DNA from: Clostridium sp. CAG:780
GTDB taxonomy: Bacteria; Bacillota; Clostridia; TANB77; CAG-508
Length of the DNA: 20,725 nucleotides
Direction of reading: 5' to 3'
NCBI GenBank assembly: GCA_000434195.1
Contig: HF994409.1
Coordinates: 1-20,725, forward strand
The notes under the pieces were generated by a model. It was not told where the DNA came from. It saw nothing but the letters and a program-made list of their open reading frames with translations, and made no database searches. Each line of letters opens with the position of its first letter. The first letter of the stretch is position 1. Positions 1 through 7,544 of the stretch are shown here, piece by piece. The position numbers and the translations under genes are program-made.

Positions 1-28
1 CTGTGACATATCTATTGTAAACCTATAA

Positions 29-57
29 TTGTACATTTTATTTTTTTATGATACAAT
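29..57 (+). promoter_or_regulatory. Sigma-A type promoter of the DUF4153-like gene
   Basis: A -35 box TTGTAC (29-34) and a -10 box TACAAT (52-57) are separated by 17 bp. Transcription would begin near 64. This argues against translation starting at the in-frame ATG at 48, which overlaps the -10 box, and supports the ATG at 87. Confidence 0.6.
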
Positions 58-86
58 GTTGCCAGAAAACAAAAGGAGGAAAATTT

Positions 87-1715
87 ATGTCAAAAATCAA
101 AAACTTTTTTAAAGGAATTGCGACAAATTACAAAAACAGTTTTAAACAATACACAGCTACAAACATAGTAATAATATTAACAACACTATTTTTTATGTTT
201 GGGTATGACAAATTAACAGGAACAATAATAAACAAAACTCTAACAATAGCAATAATAACAGCTGTAAACTTTTTTGCATGCGAGACATATCTAAAAAAAT
301 CATGGCAAAGAGGAGCGTCATATGCCGCAAGTATAGTAATAGCAGTACTTTTTGAAAAACTAATATTTTCGAATACTTCAATAGGAATTACAAGAATCTG
401 CATAGGATACTTGATTATAGTATTTTTAGTTGGACTAATGCAAGCAATTAAAAATACAAAAGCAGATGTTGGAGAATACTCTGTAAAGGTATTAAAAAAT
501 TTATTAAATGTAGGAATTGTTTATGCAATTTTAAATATAGGGCTTACTTTAATTTCGTTAATATTTATATCACTAATATTAAGTTATAAAGGATTTGGAC
601 TATTAGGAAGATTACAAATAGCTTTGTTTGGACTTTTGGTGTTGCCAGCAAGTTTAGTAGCAATAACAGAGATAAAACAAGATTTTTCAAAATTTATAAA
701 AGCTATTATATTGTATATAATGCTACCACTGACATTACTTGCAACAGCAATAATTTACATATATATGGCAAAAATATTTATAATAAGGGAAGTGCCAGCA
801 AATTCGATATTTAGAATAATAACAGGCTTATTTATAGTAGCTTTCCCTGTATGGGTAATGATAGATGCATTTAAAAAAGAATCAAAAATAGTAGAGAAAA
901 TATGCAAAATATTGCCAATAGCATTTATTCCATTTTTACTACTACAAACATATTCAATATGTGCACGTATAGATGGCAATGGACTTACACCAAGCAGATA
1001 TATTGGAATAGCGTTTATAGTATTTGAAGCAATAGCAATCTTCTTATCATTATATAAAGAACGAAAATATCTAATCCATACAATAACAACTGCGATAGCA
1101 CTAATAGCAATATCAACAATATTACCAGTTGTGAATATGGAATCAGCGTCTAATATAAGCCAAGCGAATAGATTAAAAAGAGCATGGAGAGAAAATCAAT
1201 CTTTTAGTGAACTTTCAGAAGATAATAAAAAGACGGCATGGAGTGCTTACATATATTTAAGCGACCAAAAAAATGCAAAAAAATATATTCCTAATTATAT
1301 TGATGAAGAAGAAATTAACGAATACATGACAAGTAAGAAAGATGGCTATGAGTCTGATTTATATAGTAAAAGTGTTAGATATCCTGAAATGTATATAATT
1401 GGAGAAGAGGAATTTATACCAGTTGGAGAATATAAGTATACTAAAAAAACTTACAGCTCAACATATGATAAATCAATTAATGGGATGAAAGATTTTGAAT
1501 TAACAAATTCGATAAAGGTTGATTTTAAAGAGTTTGTAAATAATATAATAAAAGCAAGAGAAACAAGTGAGAAAAACGCAAATGATTATATAGAAGCAAA
1601 TAAAATAATAAAAATAGACGATAATACAGATTTTTATATAACAGATTTAGATTTGACATATAAAAATGAACAAATACGTTTCTTTTCAGTAGATGGATAT
1701 ATATTAAAAAAATAA
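87..1715 (+). CDS. DUF4153-like polytopic membrane protein
   Basis: This is a 542-residue integral membrane protein of unknown function. About the first 370 residues form roughly ten or more hydrophobic segments. The stretch LFGLLVLPASLVAITEI, followed by a long hydrophobic helix running into IYIYMAKIFIIREVP, resembles the DUF4153 family of Bacillota membrane proteins. The last ~160 residues are hydrophilic, charged and tyrosine-rich, so they probably form a soluble domain. The start at 87 was chosen because AAAGGAGGA at 72-80 lies at good spacing; the longer frame from 48 begins inside the promoter. The gene stands alone and converges on tdk. The family name rests on pattern memory only; being a multi-span membrane protein is certain. 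Confidence 0.72.
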   Translation: MSKIKNFFKGIATNYKNSFKQYTATNIVIILTTLFFMFGYDKLTGTIINKTLTIAIITAVNFFACETYLKKSWQRGASYAASIVIAVLFEKLIFSNTSIGITRICIGYLIIVFLVGLMQAIKNTKADVGEYSVKVLKNLLNVGIVYAILNIGLTLISLIFISLILSYKGFGLLGRLQIALFGLLVLPASLVAITEIKQDFSKFIKAIILYIMLPLTLLATAIIYIYMAKIFIIREVPANSIFRIITGLFIVAFPVWVMIDAFKKESKIVEKICKILPIAFIPFLLLQTYSICARIDGNGLTPSRYIGIAFIVFEAIAIFLSLYKERKYLIHTITTAIALIAISTILPVVNMESASNISQANRLKRAWRENQSFSELSEDNKKTAWSAYIYLSDQKNAKKYIPNYIDEEEINEYMTSKKDGYESDLYSKSVRYPEMYIIGEEEFIPVGEYKYTKKTYSSTYDKSINGMKDFELTNSIKVDFKEFVNNIIKARETSEKNANDYIEANKIIKIDDNTDFYITDLDLTYKNEQIRFFSVDGYILKK

Positions 1716-1721
1716 AGAAAG

Positions 1722-1748
1722 GCCAATGGAAATTTCCCATTGGCTCTT
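1722..1748. terminator. Bidirectional intrinsic terminator between the DUF4153-like gene and tdk
   Basis: A perfect 8-bp stem GCCAATGG (1722-1729) / CCATTGGC (1737-1744) has a 7-nt loop. It is flanked by A-rich sequence on the left and T-rich sequence on the right. It lies in the 34-bp gap between two convergent genes, so it can serve both. Confidence 0.7.
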
Positions 1749-1749
1749 A

Positions 1750-2289
1750 TTAAATTTCTCCATTTATTAATTTGTTGTAACAATTTCTACAAACAGGCAA
1801 ATATTGCGAATCGCCAACAACAATATCATTGTCTTTTTTACCTTTAAAATAAGTGAATACAGCCTCCTCAGATTTACACACTTCACAAATAGAAGTCATA
1901 ATTTCAACATTGTCAGCTATACACATAAGATCACCCATTTTGCCAAATATCTTTTTTTCCGAGGTCAAATTAAGCCCAGCAATATAAAACTTCTTGCCAG
2001 AAGAAGCCATTTTATCTATAACATGAACATCGCCATTTAAAAATTGAAACTCATCAATAAAATAAGAGTCAGCATCGTATTTTTCTATTTCAGAAATATC
2101 TTGAATATTAATGGCTTTTACAGAATTACCGGCTCTAGTTGAAATGACATTATCGCCAGCTCTGTCGTCTAATAAAGGCTTGAAAACCTTTATATCTTTA
2201 CCAGCTATTAATTGTCTCTTTAGCTCATTGAAAATTTTTTGACTTTTTCCGCATTTCATTGGTCCTGTATATACATTGATGAATCCCAT
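1750..2289 (-). CDS. tdk: Thymidine kinase (type II)
   Basis: Phosphorylates thymidine to dTMP with ATP in the pyrimidine salvage pathway (cytoplasmic). At 179 residues it is close to the usual length of bacterial type II thymidine kinases. Visible features: the P-loop GPMKCGKS (residues 9-16), the acidic motif YFIDEFQFL where the family has DExQF with the catalytic glutamate, and the lasso/substrate segment AGLNLTSEKKIFGKMGDL. A C-terminal zinc ribbon is formed by CEVC and CRNC; the second pair is CxxC rather than the CxxH seen in many homologues. The start has an AAGGAGA ribosome site on the minus strand. It is a single-gene unit convergent with the upstream membrane protein gene. Confidence 0.93.
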   Translation of the reverse strand: MGFINVYTGPMKCGKSQKIFNELKRQLIAGKDIKVFKPLLDDRAGDNVISTRAGNSVKAINIQDISEIEKYDADSYFIDEFQFLNGDVHVIDKMASSGKKFYIAGLNLTSEKKIFGKMGDLMCIADNVEIMTSICEVCKSEEAVFTYFKGKKDNDIVVGDSQYLPVCRNCYNKLINGEI

Positions 2290-2324
2290 TTTATTTTCTC
2301 CTTATGTTTAAATTCGCTCCCATT

Positions 2325-2353
2325 AATATATATTTAATTTCAAATTTAATCAA
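2325..2353 (-). promoter_or_regulatory. Promoter of tdk
   Basis: On the minus strand a -35 box TTGATT (2353-2348) and a -10 box TATATT (2330-2325) are separated by 17 bp, about 35 bp upstream of the tdk start codon. Confidence 0.5.
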
Positions 2354-2417
2354 GTCTTTTTTGAAAAAATGTGTAAATGTAATAAATCTCCAACTATCAA
2401 TCATTTTAAAAGAAATA

Positions 2418-2446
2418 TTGTAATTTGATACCTAAAATGATATAAT
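2418..2446 (+). promoter_or_regulatory. Promoter of uvrA
   Basis: TTGTAA (2418-2423) and a perfect TATAAT (2441-2446) have a 17-bp spacer. The in-frame ATG at 2445 overlaps the -10 box, so translation must start downstream, at 2481. No clear clostridial LexA box was recognised here. Confidence 0.65.
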
Positions 2447-2480
2447 GAATTATGCAAAAAACAGTAAAGAAGGATGGAAA

Positions 2481-5312
2481 ATGAACGATAATATTGTAAT
2501 TAAAGGTGCAAAAGAACATAATTTAAAAAACATAGATTTAACAATTCCAAGAAACAAACTTGTAGTATTAACAGGACTTTCGGGTTCGGGAAAATCGTCG
2601 CTTGCATTTGATACTTTATATGCAGAAGGACAGAGAAGATATGTAGAAAGTCTATCTTCTTATGCAAGACAATTCTTAGGAATGATGGAGAAACCAGAAG
2701 TTGAGTCAATAGAGGGACTATCTCCTGCAATTTCAATAGACCAAAAAACTACATCAAGAAATCCACGTTCAACTGTTGGCACTGTAACAGAAATATATGA
2801 TTATATTCGTTTGTTATATGCAAGAATTGGAGAGGCATATTGCCCTATTTGTGGTAGAAAAATTGAGAAACAAACAATAGATCAAATAGTAGATAATATA
2901 TTAGAACTTGAAGAAGGGACAAGAATTCAAATTTTTGCCCCTGTTGTTCGTGGCAGAAAAGGTGAGTTTGTAAAGCAATTAGAAGATTATCAAAAGGCTG
3001 GATTTGTAAGAGTTAGAATAGATGACCAAATGTACGAGTTTGGAGAAGATGAAATCAACTTAGACAAGAATAAAAAGCATAATGTAGATTTGGTAGTTGA
3101 TAGATTAATTATAAAACCGGATATTCGTTCTCGTTTAACAGAGTCAGTTGAAACAGCAATGCAATATGCAAACAACTTAGTAACAGTTGCTATTGTTGGA
3201 CAAGGAGAGAAAATATATAGTCAAAACTATGCTTGTACTGACTGTGGAATAAGTTTTGAAGAACTTACTCCTAGAATGTTCTCATTTAATAATCCATATG
3301 GAGCTTGTCCAGAGTGTACAGGAATCGGCTATTTAATGAGAATAGATGAAGACCTAATTATTCCGGATAAAAACAAAACTTTATATGATGGAGTAAAAGC
3401 TTTTGGTGCAAGTACAATGAAAAAAGGCGACACAATGGCAAAAATGTATTTTGAGAGTGTTGCTAAACATTATAAAGTTAAAATAAAAGATGTTCCAATA
3501 AAGAAATTACCAAGAGATTTCTTGAACAAGATTTTATATGGAACAGGAGATGAAGAAATCAATTTTGAGTATACATCAGCTGCTGGTACAAGAAAATATA
3601 CAGCACCATTTGAAGGCGTTATTCCAACATTAGAAAGAAGACACAATGAAACAAAATCTAATGGAATGAGATCTTTTTATGAGATGTATATGAGCGAGTC
3701 GCCTTGCCTTGCTTGTCATGGAGCTAGATTAAGAAAAGAAAGCTTATCTGTAAGAGTTGGCGATAAAAATATAAATGAGCTAACAGATATGTCAATAGAT
3801 AAAATAAAAGATTATCTAAACTCACTAGAATTATCAGAGAAAAATGCAATGATAGCTGAACAAATTATGCAAGAGTTGAATAAGAGATTACAGTTCTTAA
3901 TAGATGTTGGATTAGATTATTTAACTTTATCAAGACCAGCAGGAAGCTTGTCAGGAGGAGAGGCACAAAGAATTAGGCTTGCAACTCAAATTGGAGCAGG
4001 ACTTACAGGAGTGCTATATATTTTAGACGAACCAAGTATAGGGCTTCATCAAAGGGATAATGATAAATTAATTGCAACCCTTAAAAAACTTAGAGATTTA
4101 GGAAACTCTGTTATAGTCGTAGAACACGATGAAGATACAATGTATGCTGCAGACCAAATTATAGATATAGGACCAGGTGCAGGAGTTCATGGTGGTTATG
4201 TGATGGCACAAGGAAATGTAGAAGAGGTTAAGAACTCTCCAAATTCGATAACAGGAGATTACTTAAGTGGAAGGAAACAAATTCTAGTTCCAAAACATAG
4301 AAGAAAATCTAATGGAAAATCTATAGAAATAGTGGGAGCAGAAGAACACAATCTAAAAAATATAACAGTAAAATTCCCATTAGGTCAATTTACTTGTGTA
4401 ACAGGTGTTTCAGGTTCTGGTAAGTCAACTTTAGTAAATGAAATTTTATATAAAACTATAGCAAGAGATTTAAATGGCTCAAATGAAAAGCCAGGAAAAT
4501 GTAAAGAAGTAAAAGGCTTGCAAAACATAGACAAAATAGTAAACATAGACCAATCACCAATAGGAAAAACTCCTCGTTCAAATCCAGCAACTTATACAGG
4601 AGTATTTGACTTAATTAGAGATATATTTGCAGAGATGAATGAGTCCAAATTAAGAGGATATGATAAAGGAAGATTTAGCTTTAATGTTCCAGGTGGAAGA
4701 TGTGAAGCTTGTAATGGAGATGGAGTTCTAAAAATAGAGATGCACTTTTTATCAGATATATATGTTCCTTGCGAAGTTTGCCATGGAAAGAGATATAACA
4801 AAGAAACTCTAGAAATAAAATATAAAGGAAAATCTATTGCAGATGTACTAGATATGACAGTTGAAGAAGCATTAACATTCTTCGACAAAATTCCAAGAAT
4901 CAAATCTAAGATACAGACATTATATGATGTTGGACTTGGATATATCAAATTAGGACAACCTTCTACTACACTATCGGGAGGAGAAGCACAAAGAGTAAAA
5001 CTTGCAACAGAGCTTTCTAAAAAAGCAACAGGTAAAACACTTTATATTTTAGACGAGCCTACAACAGGACTTCACATAGCGGATGTTCATAAATTAGTTG
5101 ATATATTGCAAAGATTAGTTGATACAGGAAACTCTGTTATAGTAATAGAGCATAACTTAGATTTGATCAAAACTTGTGACTATATCATAGATTTAGGACC
5201 AGAAGGTGGAGAAAAAGGTGGAGAGATACTTTGTGTTGGAACACCTGAACAGATAGTAAAAAATGAGAAGAGCTATACAGGAAAATTCTTAAAGAAATAT
5301 TTAGAAAAATAA
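2481..5312 (+). CDS. uvrA: UvrABC excision nuclease subunit A
   Basis: Damage-sensing ATPase of nucleotide excision repair. A UvrA dimer loads UvrB onto distorted DNA. At 943 residues it matches typical full-length UvrA (about 940). Domains seen: Walker A of ATPase I GLSGSGKSS (residues 32-40); zinc-site pairs CPIC (121-124) and CLACHG; the second zinc module CTDC...CPEC around the FSFNNPYGACPEC motif; ABC signature LSGGEAQRI at ~490 followed by ILDEPSIGLHQRD; second Walker A GVSGSGKST at ~642; third zinc module CEAC...CEVC; second signature LSGGEAQRV at ~831 and ILDEPTTGLH. The start at 2481 follows AAGAAGGA and gives the canonical MNDNIVIKGAKEHNLKNI N-terminus. It stands alone; uvrB and uvrC are not in the window. 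Confidence 0.97.
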   Translation: MNDNIVIKGAKEHNLKNIDLTIPRNKLVVLTGLSGSGKSSLAFDTLYAEGQRRYVESLSSYARQFLGMMEKPEVESIEGLSPAISIDQKTTSRNPRSTVGTVTEIYDYIRLLYARIGEAYCPICGRKIEKQTIDQIVDNILELEEGTRIQIFAPVVRGRKGEFVKQLEDYQKAGFVRVRIDDQMYEFGEDEINLDKNKKHNVDLVVDRLIIKPDIRSRLTESVETAMQYANNLVTVAIVGQGEKIYSQNYACTDCGISFEELTPRMFSFNNPYGACPECTGIGYLMRIDEDLIIPDKNKTLYDGVKAFGASTMKKGDTMAKMYFESVAKHYKVKIKDVPIKKLPRDFLNKILYGTGDEEINFEYTSAAGTRKYTAPFEGVIPTLERRHNETKSNGMRSFYEMYMSESPCLACHGARLRKESLSVRVGDKNINELTDMSIDKIKDYLNSLELSEKNAMIAEQIMQELNKRLQFLIDVGLDYLTLSRPAGSLSGGEAQRIRLATQIGAGLTGVLYILDEPSIGLHQRDNDKLIATLKKLRDLGNSVIVVEHDEDTMYAADQIIDIGPGAGVHGGYVMAQGNVEEVKNSPNSITGDYLSGRKQILVPKHRRKSNGKSIEIVGAEEHNLKNITVKFPLGQFTCVTGVSGSGKSTLVNEILYKTIARDLNGSNEKPGKCKEVKGLQNIDKIVNIDQSPIGKTPRSNPATYTGVFDLIRDIFAEMNESKLRGYDKGRFSFNVPGGRCEACNGDGVLKIEMHFLSDIYVPCEVCHGKRYNKETLEIKYKGKSIADVLDMTVEEALTFFDKIPRIKSKIQTLYDVGLGYIKLGQPSTTLSGGEAQRVKLATELSKKATGKTLYILDEPTTGLHIADVHKLVDILQRLVDTGNSVIVIEHNLDLIKTCDYIIDLGPEGGEKGGEILCVGTPEQIVKNEKSYTGKFLKKYLEK

Positions 5313-5313
5313 A

Positions 5314-5338
5314 AGTTGAGAGAAATCTCAGCTTTTTA
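5314..5338 (+). terminator. Intrinsic terminator of uvrA
   Basis: The stem AGTTGAGA (5314-5321 region) / TCTCAGCT, with one G-T wobble and a short GAAA-like loop, is followed by a run of T. It begins two bases after the uvrA stop codon. Confidence 0.8.
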
Positions 5339-5358
5339 TTTTAGAAAATTGGAAAAAC

Positions 5359-5387
5359 TTGAAAAATTTTATAAAATGTGATATTAT
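5359..5387 (+). promoter_or_regulatory. Promoter of the Clp-FtsH fusion gene
   Basis: TTGAAA (5359-5364) and TATTAT (5382-5387) have an exact 17-bp spacer. Transcription would start near 5394 and give a leader of about 130 nt. The 18-nt stretch AAAATGTGATATTATATT (5373-5390) recurs exactly in the valS T-box promoter at 12976-12993. Confidence 0.65.
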
Positions 5388-5416
5388 ATTTTATGTAGAC
5401 AAGACACATTTAGCGG

Positions 5417-5440
5417 GGAAACCAATTATTTTTGGTTTTC
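5417..5440 (+). other. Hairpin in the 5' leader of the Clp-FtsH fusion gene
   Basis: AAACCAA (5419-5425) and TTGGTTT (5432-5438) form a 7-bp stem with a TTATTT loop. It extends by a G-T and a G-C pair to 9 bp. It is not followed by a T run, so it is not an obvious terminator. It sits about 25 nt into the predicted transcript and 85 nt before the start codon. Its role is unknown. Confidence 0.4.
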
Positions 5441-5525
5441 AAAAATCTCTTTAGAAAGGAAGGCAATACAAACTAGTTGAAACATTTTTTTATACTGTAA
5501 AACGAAGAGAGGAGCGTGTTAAAAA

Positions 5526-7421
5526 GTGCAAGCGGTTAATTCCTTTAGCAAAGAAGCTTTGAGATTGCTTGAAAAGGCAGACGAGCTAACTCGGATTCAT
5601 GAGTTGAGCAAAATATGCGAAGAAGCGATCATACGCTGTTTGCTACGGTCAGATAAGGATTTCCATGAACTGATCGAAAGGCATGTGAACTCGACTGCAC
5701 GTCTTGAACTTTTGCTTAACGAAACCCTAGATGGTAAAGCGTTAGAGTTAGCATTAGACAGACCTGACGAAAGACAGCAGGAAAAGCTCGAAAGCATTCT
5801 TAATGCTAGCGGAGAAACAAAAGTTACTGCAGATAAGTTTGAAAGTATAGCAACTGAAAAGTTGTTATATGCAGCTTTCATAGCTACTGAGGAAGAAAGA
5901 GAGACAATTCGAATTGATGACATTATCTACGCCTTTATGGTTCAAATGTCAGATAACCTGAAACAGCTTTTTTTAAAGTCCAAAGCAGACCTTGAAAAAA
6001 TTGAGGCTGAAATCAAAGGCGAAGAGGCACCGTTTGAATTGCCAGAGGACATGAGAGACTTTGCAAGAGTCTTGAATGATGAATTCGCAGAAGGCGAAGA
6101 ATGCCCGATTTGCGGGAGAGAAGCTGAGCTTGAGCAGATTTGGACTACTATGTCCAAAAAGAGCAAAAGAAATGCAATTCTTCTTGGAAAACCCGGTGTA
6201 GGCAAATCTTCAATCATCCACAAGCTGACGTCGGACATTGTCAGACACATGTGCCCGAAGCAGTTTGAGGGGTTTAAGGTAATCTCTTTGGATGTAACAT
6301 CTATTATTGCGGGAACCAAGTATCGTGGTGACGCAGAAAAGAGGTTCAAAGAGATAATTGACTTCGCTAGAAACAACGATGATGTGATTTTATTTATTGA
6401 TGAAATTCACATGATTGTGGGCGCGGGAAACACTGGAAAGAACCAAAATCAGGGCTTTTCAAATGCTCTCAAACCACTTCTTGCAGGGGATTCTGCTCGA
6501 ATAATTGGAGCAACTACCACTGAGGAATATGATGAGGTGTTCGAAGAGGATGGAGCTCTTAGGAGAAGGTTTCAGACGATTTATGTTGATGAACCTTCAA
6601 ATGAAGAAGTTTATCCAATGCTCAAAGCATCCATCAAGCAGTTGGCAGATTTCCACAGGGTAAGCATCTCCAAAAAAATGGCAGAGATGGCTGTCCTTTA
6701 CTCTTCTTGCTTTAACTATACTACTGCAAATCCGGATAGGACAAGGGATCTGATTGATCTTTCTATGGCAGTAGCAAAAAGAGAAGGCAAAGAAAGAGTT
6801 ACGCGGAACATGATTCTTAAGAACTTCGAATCTCACTTTAACAGATTTACGAACATGAGTAAGATGGAGAAGTTAAGAACGGCCTACCATGAAATTGGAC
6901 ATTACATCATGTGGCATGAGAGTGACTATCTGACAGATAGAAAAGTTGTTGCAGTTTCCATTATTCCTACTGAACACTATGCTGGAGTTAATGTGTTTGA
7001 AGACACAAGGCACTTTTCAAGTGATGACATGAGGTATTTCATTGACCTGATTGCATTACATTTGGCAGGCAGAGTGGCAGAAAAGGAGTATACGGATACA
7101 TTCTCAGCAGGAGCTTCTTCAGACCTTCGAAAAGCAACAAAAGTCGCTTATAGAATCGTTGCAAGATACGGAATGAGTGAGTTTGGCAGAAATCGAATTT
7201 ATCTGCAAGATGATGATTATCAAATGCAGTCAGCAAAGACCATTGATGAAATAAACGAGGAAATTGATAATATCATCAAACAGGCTTATGAGAGGGCTGA
7301 GAGCGTCATCAAAGAAAACAAGACTCTTCTGGATCTCTTAGCGGAAAAGCTTTCTGTTCGGGGAATTTTACCCGAAGAAGAACTGGAAACTATCGTAGAG
7401 GAACAAAAAGTAGAAGTATAA
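5526..7421 (+). CDS. Soluble AAA+ protease: Clp-type N domain and D1 ATPase fused to an FtsH-type M41 peptidase
   Basis: Predicted ATP-driven cytoplasmic protease of 631 residues. Residues ~5-165 look like two Clp N-domain repeats (FSKEALRLLEKADELTRIHELSK, then a helical repeat). From ~175 the ClpA/ClpC D1 linker and AAA+ core follow: ICGREAELEQIW, Walker A GKPGVGKS (221-228), pore-region KYRGDAEKRFKEI, Walker B ILFIDEIH (D292/E293), sensor-1 IIGATTTEEY, arginine-finger ALRRRFQ. Instead of a second AAA+ domain and ClpP loop, an M41 peptidase follows from ~445: HEIGH zinc motif (455-459), AGRVAEKEY, and the third zinc ligand D533 in GASSDLRKAT, then YGMSEFG. No transmembrane segment is visible, unlike FtsH. 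The start is GTG with GGAG at 5511-5514; a TAA just upstream in frame excludes an earlier start. Sampled 60-bp blocks reach 47% G+C (for example 6181-6240), well above neighbours, and codon choice differs, suggesting transfer. It has its own promoter and terminator. Domains are confident; substrate and physiology are unknown. Confidence 0.88.
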   Translation: MQAVNSFSKEALRLLEKADELTRIHELSKICEEAIIRCLLRSDKDFHELIERHVNSTARLELLLNETLDGKALELALDRPDERQQEKLESILNASGETKVTADKFESIATEKLLYAAFIATEEERETIRIDDIIYAFMVQMSDNLKQLFLKSKADLEKIEAEIKGEEAPFELPEDMRDFARVLNDEFAEGEECPICGREAELEQIWTTMSKKSKRNAILLGKPGVGKSSIIHKLTSDIVRHMCPKQFEGFKVISLDVTSIIAGTKYRGDAEKRFKEIIDFARNNDDVILFIDEIHMIVGAGNTGKNQNQGFSNALKPLLAGDSARIIGATTTEEYDEVFEEDGALRRRFQTIYVDEPSNEEVYPMLKASIKQLADFHRVSISKKMAEMAVLYSSCFNYTTANPDRTRDLIDLSMAVAKREGKERVTRNMILKNFESHFNRFTNMSKMEKLRTAYHEIGHYIMWHESDYLTDRKVVAVSIIPTEHYAGVNVFEDTRHFSSDDMRYFIDLIALHLAGRVAEKEYTDTFSAGASSDLRKATKVAYRIVARYGMSEFGRNRIYLQDDDYQMQSAKTIDEINEEIDNIIKQAYERAESVIKENKTLLDLLAEKLSVRGILPEEELETIVEEQKVEV

Positions 7422-7428
7422 CACGTAC

Positions 7429-7465
7429 AAAGTAGCAGGGGACATTTCTCCTGCTACTTTTATAT
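7429..7465 (+). terminator. Intrinsic terminator of the Clp-FtsH fusion gene
   Basis: A perfect 11-bp stem AAAGTAGCAGG (7429-7439) / CCTGCTACTTT (7450-7460) with a 10-nt loop sits directly after the stop codon. The 3' T tract is short. Confidence 0.8.
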
Positions 7466-7482
7466 GCGAAAGACAGTTTGCG

Positions 7483-7512
7483 TTGACATATATGTGTTAA
7501 ATGCAATATAAT
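7483..7512 (+). promoter_or_regulatory. Promoter of the cmk-like/murD operon
   Basis: Consensus -35 TTGACA (7483-7488) and consensus -10 TATAAT (7507-7512) with an 18-bp spacer. The start codon lies 33 bp downstream. This is the strongest promoter by sequence in the window. Confidence 0.75.
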
Positions 7513-7544
7513 AAAGTAGCAAATAAAAAAATGGAGATGATAGA

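Noticed and set aside
48..86. Upstream ATG extending the DUF4153-like protein by 13 residues
   Set aside because: It overlaps the -10 box and has no ribosome site, whereas ATG 87 has a strong AAAGGAGGA.
2445..2480. Upstream ATG extending UvrA by 12 residues
   Set aside because: It lies inside the TATAAT box; the start at 2481 gives the canonical UvrA N-terminus.
6108..6118. CPIC in the Clp-FtsH fusion as a zinc-binding site
   Set aside because: It aligns with the PVIGRE segment of the Clp D1 module and no second cysteine pair is nearby, so the cysteines are probably incidental.
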